NCBI GenBank assembly: GCA_947095535.1
Contig: OX352772.1
Span: 188,736,075 to 188,800,074, forward strand
Source of the DNA: Poecilobothrus nobilitatus
Taxonomy: Eukaryota; Arthropoda; Insecta; Diptera; Dolichopodidae
Length of the DNA: 64,000 nt
Reading direction: 5' to 3'
Part shown: in pieces, positions 1 through 10,792 of the stretch
Layout: the number at the start of each line of letters is the position of its first letter
How positions within the stretch are numbered: position 1 is the stretch's first letter
Notes under the pieces: model-generated
Told to the model about the DNA's origin: nothing
Seen by the model: the letters and a program-made list of their open reading frames with translations, nothing else
The model's database searches: none
Made by a program: the position numbers and the translations under genes

Positions 1-1340
1 ATTAGCCAATATACATTTTATACAGTTGCTGATGCACGATTGTGTTTTTTCATTTAATCTAGTGAGTTTAAATGAAAAGAGTTTAAATATAGTTTTATCT
101 ATTCCAAAATACCCTTCATCATGTTTCCTTTTCTTATAACAAAATTTTCATGTTGTAAATTTAGTGTTATTAAGTTTTTTATTGTTGAGGTATATTCATG
201 TAGATCTTGTGCCTTTTTGATTCGTATTAATAATTCATTCTGAATAATATTTATGGCAATATATCTGCTTAGCGTATCTACGTCACACATTTTTTTTCCT
301 GGCCGATGTTCCACTTCAAAATCATATTCCTGTATAAACATTATCCACCTCTGTACACACGTAGGTAACTCTTTTTTATTTATGGTTTCCTGAAAAGCAA
401 TACAATCTGTTACAATTTTAAACTTTGCGCCAAGTACATAAATTTTGAATTTCTGTAACGCTCTATATATTGCGAGGGTTTCTAACACGTAACTATGAAA
501 TTTTCCTCTGCCACCTTGTTCTTTTTACTGTAGTAATGAACTGGATGCATTAAGCCATCTTAACCTTTTTGCATTAGTATTGCCGCCGCGCCAATTTTGC
601 AAGCATCAGTACGGATTTCTACTTTGTTATTCTGATTAAATAATAGTAAAACGGAGGTATTTGCTAGAGCTTCTTTAAGTGCCCAAAAAGTTTGTTTTTC
701 CGTTGATGAAAATATGAATCTTACATCTTGTTTCAATAAGTCTTTAAGTGGTTTGGCCACGATGGAATTCAACACTTTGCTTTAAAAACTTACACTTCTT
801 CCAATTAAAATTTAATCCATTATCTGCTGCAATATGAATATGATATTAAGTTTTTCAATATTTTCTTCTTCTGTTTTTGCATGTATGATTATGTCATCCA
901 TATAAATATCTAAAATGTTATTATTAATTAATGGTTTAAAAATTAAATTAACATATCTTAAGAACACGGATGGTGCATTTGTTAATCCAAAAGGTATGAA
1001 GTTTAATTCAAACTGTCCGTCATTTGTAGTGAACGCCGTAAATCTTTTACTTTTTTCTTCAATTGGTACATGAAAATAACAATTCTTTAGGTCCAACGTT
1101 GAAAATATTTTAGCTTCTTGCAAGCTATCTAGAATATCCTCGATAGCTTGCACTGGAAAATGCTCCTTAATCATCTTCTTGTTGAGCTTTCGGTAATCTA
1201 CGCATATTCTTGATGATCCGTCTTTTATTTTACAATCACCACTTGACTGGCAAAAGGAGATGTAGAATTATTACTCCTAATTTTTCCCATTCTTGAACTT
1301 GGTTTGTTACTGCATTCCTCTCATTTATTGGTTGAGTCCA
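1..1340 (-). pseudogene. pol: Ty3/Gypsy pol remnant, unit A (RT, RNase H, start of integrase)
   Basis: Minus-strand pol of a Ty3/Gypsy retrotransposon, read from high to low coordinates. 1,175-1,340 encodes the RT entry with DGSSR and DYRKLN. 812-1,174 is the RT palm, with FSTLDLK as motif A, PFGLTNAPSVF, and an intact YMDD. 560-775 holds the RT thumb and the RNase H start (TDACKIGA). 99-545 holds the rest of RNase H (LETLAIYRAL, VTDC) and the chromodomain-less spacer with DVDTLSR. Lesions include a frameshift near 1,245, a deletion of about 145 bp near 770 and a one-base loss near 495. The protease expected between gag and RT is missing. Confidence 0.85.
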
Positions 1341-1384
1341 ACTAAATTAATTTTGTTCTGTGACATATTTATATTTTCCAATTG

Positions 1385-1698
1385 TTATAACACTTTTTGC
1401 ATTTTTGTACGTTTTAATTTATCATTTATGTCGGCTTGGCAAAACGATGTTTCAAATTCTGCTTTTAATAATTGTTTTAAATGATCAAATGTTTTACAAA
1501 CTGTTGTTCTTATGAAACTTCTTGCAGGACTAGTTAGCTTTTTTTTTCCAATACTAGTTTTCCAAGATCGTTTAAATTTGTTGGTTTGATTATTGACTCG
1601 AAATCTTCCAACCATAAATTAATTTTATGGTCATTTCCTGAAAATTCTTCTATTAAGAATTCAATATCTTTTAAGGAGGGTTTTTCATCTTCGGCCAT
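1385..1698 (-). pseudogene. gag: Gypsy gag fragment, unit A
   Basis: Short remnant of the capsid-like Gag of the minus-strand Gypsy. The frame starts with MAEDEKPSLKDIEF at 1,698 and is broken near 1,550-1,610; the same protein is open in unit C (26,292-26,627). The pattern of an FSGDG start, a tryptophan-rich stretch (NLWLEDFES) and a helical FDHLKQLLKAEF segment is usual for insect Ty3/Gypsy Gag. It is fused directly to the RT region, with no zinc knuckle and no protease in between, so an internal deletion has joined gag to pol. Confidence 0.65.
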
Positions 1699-1731
1699 TT
1701 TTACGTTTTCTTCTTCACTATCTATTACTAT

Positions 1732-1866
1732 CTATCTTCGCATTTGTAATGCGGCAGCTAGTTTTTTTTGTAGTAAACTTTTCCTTCCCACGTTTTCGAG
1801 TTTTAATTTTTTAAGTTGTTTTTTCAACTCCCGTACTTTTAACTGTAGTATTGTAATCGCATTCAT
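1732..1866 (-). CDS. SAP-like N-terminal segment of Gypsy gag, unit A
   Basis: A 44-codon open frame directly upstream of the gag fragment on the minus strand. It begins MNAITILQLKVRELKKQL and continues LKKLKLENVGRKSLLQKKL. The spacing of leucines, the central G and the final KKL resemble a SAP motif, a helix-extended loop-helix DNA-binding fold found at the N-terminus of some retroelement Gag proteins. In units B and C the matching frame is 48 codons and ends in a TAG that lies one frame away from the following gag frame, so it was probably once one protein. The SAP assignment rests on pattern only. Confidence 0.5.
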   Translation of the reverse strand: MNAITILQLKVRELKKQLKKLKLENVGRKSLLQKKLAAALQMRR

Positions 1867-1984
1867 AGAGTGAAATTACAAAATGATTCCTTAACTTATT
1901 TGTTGAGCGTCCAAACTTATTCAAGATAATCTATACATAAAATAACCTATATATATAACATAACCCCAAACCTATACAAGATAA

Positions 1985-4265
1985 CCTATAGCTTGCTAAC
2001 ATTCATATACACGGTGGCAAGTTATCAGTTATTTTACCAATTTCAATATTTTTGTCTCCAATAAAATTTGTACCATTCTCCGAATATAGTTCGCGGCAAA
2101 GGCTTCTTCTGCCAATAAATCTTTCCAAGGCTGCCATAAACACTTAAGAACTTAGTTCTGATACTACTTCTAAATGAATAGCTCTTTTTTCAAGGCATAT
2201 ACATATTGTTAAGTATGCGTTAATAATTTTTGATTTTTTCATGGTGCTACGGGACCAGTGGAAGTGCTCAAAGGATCATGACATTTGTGTTCTTGCAGGT
2301 GGTAAACTTCTCATTAGTTGTTGACTAGATTTTATTTTTTGACGAAAACAACTTACACATTTATGTATGTGATTTGGTAGAATAGCAGGATGTTTCTCCT
2401 CCCAAGTTATATTCGAAATTTCTAGTCTACCACCAACTCTCAGAATTCCATTTTTGTCCAAAAAAGGTGCTAAATTCGGTGTATTTTTTTTCTAAACTCT
2501 GCATTTGCTGCCTTTTTAATGCAAAAGCGAAGAGCATTTTCATTTTCCTCCCGGGTAAAAAAAAGTGCATACAACTATAGGCGAAATATATTTATAAATT
2601 TAAAACAGTAAACTATTGTACGAATTAATTTGGCGAGTGAAGAACATTTGTCTATTAATTCGATTATGACTGTTTGTTCGACTGTTGTGCTCAAACATAC
2701 ATTCTTCTTATATTCTAAATTTTCATGTTTAATGTCTGGACTGTCTGTGTCTGTATATCTGCAGAATATTCCTTAGACCTTTTCAACCATTCAGGTCCAT
2801 TCCACCAAATATTTTTCTTGACTAGTTCACTAGGGTGTTTATACCTCGAGATGAAACATCTGCTGGCTTCGAGTCTTCAGGAACGTGACTCCATACTTCT
2901 GAATTACAAACATTTTGGATCTCTGCGATTCTGTTAGCGACGTAAGTCTTGTAATTTCGTGGATGACCACGTAGCCAAGATATGAGAATTGATGAATAGG
3001 TAAAGGCGTAGAATTTAACGTGATATAATTTCATTCAATTACAATAATGAATAATTTACTTAAAAGTAAAGCACGACATAATTCGATTCTTTGTCTGTTA
3101 AGTTAAAAGTTTTACCTGTATCTCTTTATCACTATTTTTTATTCAAACATATAAACTGCGGCATATACATGTATGGACCCATCACGAAAACCATGAATTT
3201 CAGCAACATTATTTGTTGTACCGATCCATCTTGTAATTTTAATTTGTTCTAGGAGTTTTAGTTCAGGCACTATTGCTTTCACATGTTCTGTAGTTGTAAT
3301 GAAATTTCTTGATCCCAATCGGTACCTTGGAGTCACAATATTTTTAATTTTATGATAAAAGGTGATAGAAAACCCAATAGGTCAAATATTTTTGCGATGT
3401 TGCTAAGAAATTTTCTCTTAGTGAGTTTATGATATTCTTCGAATACTTTCGAGATTTCATATTAAAAAGAATCTAATTTTGGAAACTAGTGCACACCTAA
3501 TGTTTTAATACTTTTAGTTTCGTCAAAATTTTTTATACCGCTTATTTCTCTGTCTTCCACTGGAATTTCTTACAGAAGTTCTTCTTGATTATCTGCCCAT
3601 TTTCTTAACCCCCACATTTTAATAATTTAATTAACTTCTTTTGTCAATTTATGCGTTATTCAATTGTATTGGAACACGTAAGTAGGTCGTTTACATAAAA
3701 GGCAAACTTTAAAATTTGGGAGCCTAGTGGAAAACAATTATTTTCATCTTGAACTAATTGGTGCATATTTCTTATTGCTAAAAAAGGTGCTGACGTGGTA
3801 CCAAATGTAACCGTGTTTAACTTATAATCACGAATTGGCTGATCTGGCGAATTTCGCAATAATATTCTTTGATATTCATAATCATTTCCATCAATCCATA
3901 TTTGACGATGCATCTCTTCGATGTCCCCCGTAAAGACAATTTTCTATTTACACCATCTTAGAATTAACTTAGGTTGTCTTGAATTTTTCGGCCGGCCATC
4001 AATAATTCGAATAGGGAAGCCCCGTCTTCAGAGTCAAAGACGACGTGAAGCTTGATAGTTGTACTTTTCTTATATACAGCATAATGAGGGAGATAATTTG
4101 TTTTATAAAATACATTACCACCCTCATTGTTCCACATATTTGCAATTTATGGTTCTTTAACTACAGTAGCATGGTTTAAATTCAAGTATTCGTTTATACA
4201 TTTTGAATATTCATCATGTAATGTGTCAGATTTTCCAAATTGATTCTATAAGATCTTGAATCTTG
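1985..4265 (-). pseudogene. pol: BEL/Pao pol remnant, unit A
   Basis: Minus-strand BEL/Pao polyprotein in pieces. RT entry at 3,920-4,250 has YLPHYAV and VVFDSEDG. The RT palm at 3,656-3,913 has MHRQIWID, TFGTTSAPFLAIR and FYVNDLLT; the family normally has YVDD, so the first metal-binding Asp is Asn. RNase H lies at 2,822-3,336 (HGFRDGS, RGHPRNYKT, KPADVSSRG). The integrase zinc region at 2,276-2,461 has [10 protein letters not shown] and LPPAR. The integrase core at 1,990-2,145 has RFIGRRSLC and YSENGTNF, where the usual YSDNGTNF Asp is Glu. Both substitutions recur in the other units where the region survives. Confidence 0.88.
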
Positions 4266-4743
4266 TGAGAGCTTAGAAATCATATCACTCAAATTGGAAA
4301 ATACGTTACATATACTTTATTTACGATATACTTGTGTATATACTAGGTATTTACAAAAACAAAATAAAACAAAAAATAGCACAATATGCATAGTTTAATG
4401 CAGTAGCTTTTTATATTTAAATGTAGTTAGTATAATTTCAACCTTTGTGGCAAAACAAATTTATTATACTATAATTTATTATTATAATGTAAGATGATTA
4501 TTATTGTTAATTTATTTCAATTCGAAATGGTTCCTGGATTTAGAAGGAATAGTAATTTATTATACATTTCTTCAAAAAATGAAATATATAAATTCAAATG
4601 CAAAAAAAAATTAAATACATACATATACATGTGTATTATGTGTGGTATAGTAAGAATTGTCACGTAAATATGGTTGTTGAATCAAATAACAACAAGTAAC
4701 AACTTTTATAGAAAAACTAAGGATAACTTAATTCATAACCACC

Positions 4744-6956
4744 TGTAATATGCCACTCTAATTTATTGTTATTTTACTTTTAATAAGTAATAAGTATAAG
4801 TAGGTTAAAGTATAATGTAACATATGGTTTACATATGTTATTTTTGTTTTGTTATTTTTAAAAATTAAAAACAATAACAAGGTCATTTTTAAATGTGTGA
4901 AAGTAGAACTAATTGCAAGGAAAACGAGAAAGAATACAGTTGCCTTTGTCGTTGTTGCCTTAGATACCCGATAAGAATACAGTTGCCTTAGATACCCGTA
5001 CGAACCGTTAGTATGTTCACAGCCTGTCCACTCTGCTTACAATATTATTTTTTAAATATTTTGGTATTTTAAAATAATTTGGGTGAATTTTATAATTTCT
5101 AGAACTATGGGTTGTACGTATATTTAAACTATATGTTTATACATTCTTCAAAAGCAGATTCTAACCTTCCACATAACGATTATCAATCCAAACCTTTTTC
5201 TAATATTCTATAGTACCATTTAATACTAAGCGGTAAATGTATTGTAAATTACAAAATAGTAAATATAATTTTACATATTATATTATATTAATGCGCACAT
5301 AGTATATTTATATTGCTATAAGTATATCGCCATACATTGCAATATTTCTTTAAAAATATTTCCATTCATAGAATAATTTCTTATAAGTACAATAAAATAC
5401 ATATATGTATGTATGTAAATACGGTGCTATATAATATATGTACATCTATACTTTTATCATTCATTATTCAGTGACATATACGATATGTAAATAACATGAT
5501 ATTATATAAGTATGTATCTATATGTATATGAATATCATATAAATAAAAATTCTTCAAGCAACCGTTAGTTGTTTATTTATTTACATTTTTTTGTACTACG
5601 CATTCTATCCTCAACAATTTCAAATTATCGAGTAAAACAAAATGCAAAAAATTCGTTAAAGAAATTTGTTAGAAAATTTGAAATCAAATAACACTTTCGT
5701 CAATTATAAAGTAACCCTATATTATTAAAAAAAGTTGTTAACAGAAATAAGAGTTTAATTTTTAAGCTTTAATTTTTATGTATTACTTCAAAAAAATTTT
5801 GACAGGTGTTCAAGTTACAGGTGTTTAAAAATAGGAAATTTTCAGTTTCTGACCCCTTACAGCTCCTAAAGGGGGGGAAACATTTCTGAAATGACTCATA
5901 CTTATTTTCAAAGATCTAACTTCTGTCAAAATTTCTATTTCAAACTTTTTAGAAAATAGAAACGTTAAAGGATTTTGCAATAATTCAGTTTCGCATAACG
6001 GTAAATTAAGACACCGTATAGCACAAGTATATATTTATTATATATATGTTTGTAAAGCTCATAATAGCACCTATCGTTTGGAATTTTCAGGTTGAAGATA
6101 TACCTTATAGAGCTTGTGTTATAACAATTTAAATATAGAGATTTTTCGAACTTTGGGGGGCTGTAGCTCCTTAACGGGTGGGGCTACAGAAAAATTAATA
6201 TTAGTATAAAATTAATATTTTTATGATATCTATCAGCAGTTAAAATTTCATGGCTCTATTTCAAAAAAATTATGGAGATATAAAAGTTAGTTGTTCGGGA
6301 GCTACCCGAAGTTTTGGTCGGAACTCAACCAAAAAAAATAGGGAACCTACAAATTGTTCCCAGAATATTTTGTGTAAATTTCAAGATTCTAGCTTTCTTA
6401 TTTTTTAGCGTACTGACGGACGGACATGGCTTAATCGACTCAGAATTTGATTCTGATCCGATCCATACCTTTGAAGGTATATCCAGCTCGCTTATTTCGA
6501 GGTGTTACAAACGGAGGAGTAATTTTATTATACCCGATACTTACCGTACGGGTATAAAGAGGTTACTTTTAAGGTATGAAATAAGAATGATCACATTGCA
6601 ATTTTGAACTAAATTATTGAATGAACTTAGTTCTTCTTTTTAAAAGACCTTGAATATTTTGTAAATGCTGGTTTGCATTGCCAGCATGATCTGTTTTTGT
6701 AAATTCTATTCTTTTGTATATGTGAAAAAATAAGTTATAAAAGTATTTTCAATAATAGATATGAGGGCATTAGAAGTTAAGAAGTTAAAATGCAAAGATG
6801 TACTAATAATCATGTAATAGTAGAATAATAGTGTAAAATTAGAACTAAAATAATTACGAATAAAAATATAATAAAAAGCATTATTAACAATATAAACAAT
6901 TTAACTTATTTATACATAGCATACTTACTTACAAAAGAATATCTAAAAACTTTACA
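4744..6956 (+). mobile_element. 5' LTR of plus-strand Gypsy, unit A, split by an INE-like insertion
   Basis: The LTR starts TGTAATATGCC at 4,744 and ends AAAACTTTACA at 6,956. Its two halves (4,744-4,924 and 6,561-6,956) match the uninterrupted 588-bp 3' LTR at 42,265-42,852, which identifies both edges and shows that 4,925-6,560 is an insertion. The four bases before it are CACC here but CACG in units B and C, where CACG is also found after the 3' LTR. The region from 4,266 to 4,743 upstream is AT-rich spacer with no gene that I can recognise. Confidence 0.8.
4925..6560 (-). mobile_element. INE-1/DINE-1-like non-autonomous repeat, unit A
   Basis: About 1.64 kb, non-coding, inserted in the LTR. 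Read on the minus strand it begins TATACCCGTACGG with a matching CGGGTATA about 14 bases on, and later carries GAGTCGATTAAGCCATGTCC followed by CCGTCCGTCAG. This layout is what I recall for the 5' end of Drosophila INE-1 (DINE-1, Helentron-related). The opposite end has two copies of GAATACAGTTGCC...AGATACCCG, and CGTACGGGTAT occurs as a subterminal inverted repeat at the two ends. The interior has two related TGTAGCTCCTTAA/TACAGCTCCTAAA blocks and ATGT microsatellite. The family name comes from memory of the motif, not from a search. Confidence 0.5.
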
Positions 6957-6957
6957 T

Positions 6958-6974
6958 TGGTGTCAGGTGTGGGG
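6958..6974 (+). other. Primer binding site of plus-strand Gypsy, unit A
   Basis: One base after the LTR end lies TGGTGTCAGGTGTGGGG. The TGG start and position are those of a retrotransposon primer binding site. The following TGTCAG...GTGGG matches the 3' part I would expect for a leucine tRNA. Equivalent sites lie at 11,349-11,365, 21,618-21,634 and 34,721-34,737. From here to about 7,560 the leader is AT-rich and non-coding; it contains a few TTAGG-like units near 7,478-7,502. Confidence 0.65.
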
Positions 6975-7559
6975 TATGCAATATGAATTCTATACACCGA
7001 AACAGTGTTAATTATTGCAAAAAAAATTAAGAAGTATACATAAATGTAATAAATAGTGAAAAAAAAATATAAAAACTCAAAATATATTATAATAAAAACT
7101 GAGAAAAAAAAAAAAAGGATATAGCAACTTTTCAAATGAAAAGAGACTAAAATTTAGTTATTTAAAATAAGTTTTTTTTTATTTTTTTTTTTATTTTAAC
7201 TTTTATTTTTAGTGTTTAAAGATCTTACATTATTACCCTAAAAAGTTTACAAAATAGATATTTCAGCCTTTATATAATATTAACATGTAAAAATATTTAG
7301 TATTTTTGTTTGTTAATTTTTGTTTTTAGATTTTCATTTTATATTATATATTTTTTATTATGATGATTATTAAAATTTATTATTCTTAATTTACAATTAT
7401 TGATAAAAAAATATTGAAAAAACCATTATAGTATCTTGTCTTTATTTTAACTTAAAACTTAATCTAATTTACCCCTAAAAAACCTAACCTAACTAACCCT
7501 AATATGTATATTATTATACTACGTTCTACCTAACCACCAAAAATTTTTTTTATCTAAAG

Positions 7560-9710
7560 TGTCCTTGTAAGGAATGTGAGAGTCAAATCTCAGGTCTTGG
7601 GGGTTTATGTTATTAGGATTATACTCAATTTTTTTTCATGTAGCCCGTCTATTATAATGAAATAATAGGGGGGCATGATTGTGATCTTGTAAATACGCTT
7701 CTTTATCCAAATAAATAAAATGTTCGGGTGCAATGTAACCCGTTATTAATGTTTTGTTCATGTATTCCTCGTTATGGTAATATATGTGGGATATTAAACT
7801 ATTCTCAGGAGTTTTCAATGCTCTGTCAAAATGATTTCTGATCAATTTTATTATAAAATTATCAATTCGTGTCATGTTTGACTCTTTATATATGTATTTA
7901 TTTAAATAAAAATGTTTATAATTAGTCTCGTGTTTACGGTATTTATTAATGCATGTTCTTATGCACTTTCTTTCGAATTTGCGAAGTTTTTCCATTGAGC
8001 TGGCACTAATATTGTACCAGATTGGAGATGCATACGTGATAATTGGTCTTATGAGTGTTTTATAACATATGATCTTGACTTTATGAGTTATTGTTTGATT
8101 ATAAAATAAATTTTTGCAGGCCATGAATGCTTTGCTTGCTTTATCTAATGCATTATTTATGTGGTCGGTATAATTTAGGGTTTGGTGTAAGTGAACTGCT
8201 AAATATTTAACCATTTTTTTGTTTTTTAGCATTATATTATTGTGTTGTTTGATAAAGTAATACTTCCAATTTTTTCTCATGTTTGTGTTAAGCTTATTTA
8301 CTGTATTACGAAAAAAATTCGTTTCGCATTTGTTGTAATTTATTTCTAATAACCATATTTTACAGTAGTCTGCAACTATATTGAACATTTTTTGTTGAGA
8401 ACTTTGTATACTTTCTATATTATCATTTGCTGAGTAAACTACAAGGTCTTCTGCGAAAGCAAGAACATAGTTATCACCTTTTATTGAATTAAGTAAATTT
8501 AACAGTTCTATTATATAAATAGAGAAAAGAATTGGGGAGTTTACTGTCCCTTGTTGCAATTCATTTTCTATTACGTAATTTTTCGTCGCAATAATTTTGT
8601 CATTATGTGCCATGAACGAGTTTTCATATATCATGTTCATTATTAAAATGACTATATGTTCTGGAAACTTATATTTGATAAGCTTATAAATTAGTCCATC
8701 AATCCAGACGCTGTTAAAGGCTTTCTCAAGATATATGAGACAAGCTCCTATTCCCCAATTTTTATTTAGATACCAGCAAATATCGGAGGTTATTTTTGTA
8801 ATTCCATGTATTGTACCATGTTTATATCGGAAGCCGAATTGATTTTCCGGCATCATATCTTTATCTTTTAGAAACAAGTTTATCTTTTCATTAATTAATA
8901 TTTCGTATATTTTGCTTTTATTTGGACATAAACTTATAGGCCTATAGCTATGGGGATCACCTAGATCTTTTCCTGGTTTTTTAAATAATAATACTTTTTC
9001 CATATTTTTGGAAAATAAGAATGATTTAAGCAATTGTTAAATAAAATAACGTATTTTTTTATCAAAGTTATGCTCAGATTCTTTAGCACTATGTTTGGTA
9101 TGCCATCTTCGCCGTAACTAGTGTTGTTTTTCAAGTTTTTAAATTTTTTAATAAGATCTTCAAAGTTAGTGAAGTAAGAATTTTCAGTATATTGATTTGA
9201 AGATTTATTTTCATCACTAAAATTACACAGAGTAATATTTTCTATTTCCTTTTGTTTCGCCCTCTGTTTTAATAATTTAATTTCTTCAATTATTCTGCCA
9301 TGAAAAGTATTATTAGGTGAAATTATTACATTATGGGTTTGTTATATGTAAGTACCTAACGTTTTAAATATTTCAGGTGGATTGTTTAAGATGAATTTAT
9401 CTGAATTTGTTGTCTTTAGCTTGAAAATATTTATATTATTTTGTGTTAATAAGTGTTGATCGTTCGAATTAATATTTAATGATTTTATGCTTTCGCAAGA
9501 TTTACGCTTAAAAAGCTTGTTAATTTCACCAAACATGTTCGGATTTGATGTTGATATTTTATTTATTCTATTTTGCCAGTTAGAATTGATTTCTATATTA
9601 ATTTGTTCTTTTATTAGTTTACTTATATTTTTTAAGAGGCTTTTTAATAAAGTTATTTCGTGGGAGGAAATTATCGTGCGAAGTTTTATTATATGTCAAT
9701 TTTAAATTTT
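7560..9710 (-). pseudogene. 5'-truncated Jockey-superfamily LINE ORF2, unit A
   Basis: Minus-strand reverse transcriptase of a non-LTR retrotransposon, without the endonuclease domain. The main frame (7,636-9,033, 465 codons) has SYRPIS, NQFGFRYKHGTIHG, QQGTVNSPILFS and the C-terminal RPIITYASPIWYN region. A frameshift near 9,005 separates it from the upstream piece (SYGEDGIPN near 9,100; 9,342-9,536; 9,540-9,700). Motif A, normally LDxEKAFD, reads IYLEKAFN, with Tyr for the catalytic Asp (residue 101). Motif C, normally FADD, reads FAED (Glu at residue 195). The enzyme should be inactive. All four copies share both changes. Confidence 0.85.
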
Positions 9711-9851
9711 GATTACTTTCAAAAAACAAAACGAAGGAAATATTAATTTTTTTTTTATGCATTTCTCTGTCACATAAATGTGGACAGGGAATTACACAGC
9801 CTTTCCTGTTCAGGCGTGGCTGTAAATGTCGTAAGGGTAAATAACTCTTAC

Positions 9852-9928
9852 GACGTGTGTGGGATTCGAACCCACACTCCCTCGGTGTTTTTTTATACGC
9901 TCTTACCAACTAGGCCACCGAGGCCCCT
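9852..9928 (-). mobile_element. tRNA-derived SINE-like block, unit A
   Basis: On the minus strand this contains a perfect box A (TGGCCTAGTTGG, 9,906-9,917) and a perfect box B (GGTTCGAATCC, 9,862-9,872), 33 bases apart, with a full T-stem GTGTGGG/CCCACAC. It looks like the head of a tRNA Ser/Leu-type gene, but the anticodon arm is replaced by an A-run and the acceptor does not pair. Instead CCTCGGTG pairs perfectly with CACCGAGG. Downstream, GTCGTAAG and CTTACGAC form another short hairpin. A Pol III-transcribed SINE or tRNA relic is the best reading; a working tRNA is unlikely. Confidence 0.6.
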
Positions 9929-10144
9929 AATTTTTTTTTTTATAAAATAAAAGAATAAGAATATTATATTTTAAAGAAAAGAATATTTCACTTGTAGAAG
10001 AGAAGGAAAGAAAAGGTTCAATTCTTACCAAAACTTTTATGATACCAAAAAATTAAATATTTCTTAAAAGATTTCCAAATTATAAATTTACAAATTATAA
10101 TTGTAAATGAAACCTTTAACCTAATCGTAAAAAAAAACCTTTGT

Positions 10145-10792
10145 CCTGAAAACAAATGCTGAAAAAAATTTGTAACATTTCTCTGGTGAATCACTGATAA
10201 TCTTTTCAATACTTCGATTACAATTCTATTTGTAGATTTCGCTTGGCCGTTCTCACGAGATACTCCCGCCGGGGATGTTCGATCAAAGTACGTTCGATCC
10301 TTTCTTTTTTGCAAAACTCTGTAAATTCATCGGATGTAAAACATCGACCTCGATCGGAAACTATTTTTTTTGGATTTCCAAAGATTTGTTGTTGTAGCTT
10401 CTGAATGGTTTCTTGTGTTGTCAATGATTTTGTTAGATATAGCCACACATATTTTGAAAATACAACGGTTATTGTTAAAATATATTTGCACATCTTCGTT
10501 TTTGGATCCATGGGACTAATGTGATCTATACAAGAGGTAATTTATCTTTGTCAATTGTTTGCAGCATTCCTTCTTGTTTTCCAAGTTTCCTATTAGCCAA
10601 TATACATTTTATACAGTTGCTGATGCACGATGGTGTTTTTTCATTTAATCTAGTGACAAAGAATTCATTTTCAATTAATTTCGTAGTTTTATCTATTCCA
10701 AAATACCCTTCATCATGTTTTCTTTTCTTATAACAAAATTTTCATGTTGTAAATTTAGTGTTATTAAGTTTTTTATTGTTGAGGTATATTCA
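10145..10792 (-). pseudogene. pol: Gypsy integrase fragment at the A/B boundary
   Basis: Minus-strand integrase of the Gypsy that starts the next unit. Near 10,590-10,740 lies the zinc region (HDEGYFGIDKT, CIKCILANRKLGKQEGML). Next come IDHISPMDP with the first catalytic Asp, KYVWLYLTKSLTT, IVSDRG with the second Asp, and RENGQAKSTNR near 10,240. The usual catalytic Glu (GQVE or GQAE) is Lys. Several frameshifts break it: the frames are 10,218-10,511 and 10,018-10,314. It stops abruptly at 10,792 where the tandem-duplication junction lies, so the RNase H that should follow is missing here. Confidence 0.78.

Larger units (their letters stand above)
1..10145. repeat. Tandem unit A of a composite TE array (left end outside the window)
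   Basis: First copy of a unit of about 10.2 kb. Order: minus-strand Gypsy, minus-strand BEL, plus-strand Gypsy 5' LTR split by an INE-like repeat, primer binding site, minus-strand LINE, tRNA-like block. The same order and nearly the same sequence recur in units B and C. The window starts inside the Gypsy integrase/RNase H spacer, so the true left edge is not seen. At 65-100 a short patch containing a direct repeat of AGTTTAAAT replaces the sequence found in every other copy. Units A and B share a deletion of about 145 bp in Gypsy pol (near 770) that unit C lacks. Confidence 0.85.

Noticed and set aside
6314..6607. 97-codon plus-strand frame repeated in units A and B, with a 106-codon version in unit C
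   Set aside because: It lies in the INE-like repeat and the LTR, has no domain, and is kept only because the units are recent duplicates. Its coding strand covers structural motifs of the repeat.
6929..7135. Membrane protein of 68 aa, repeated at 11,320
   Set aside because: It is the minus-strand translation of an A-rich leader and primer site; Phe/Tyr/Ile richness comes from poly-T composition.
7478..7503. An interstitial telomere or chromosome end
   Set aside because: Only two perfect TTAGG units are present in each copy, within ordinary AT-rich flank.
7636..9033. Domesticated host reverse transcriptase
   Set aside because: The open frames are in recent tandem copies with dead catalytic motifs and a frameshift upstream; there is no separate promoter or gene structure.
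9852..9928. A functional tRNA gene
   Set aside because: No acceptor stem and no anticodon arm can be formed; only box A, box B and the T-stem are kept.
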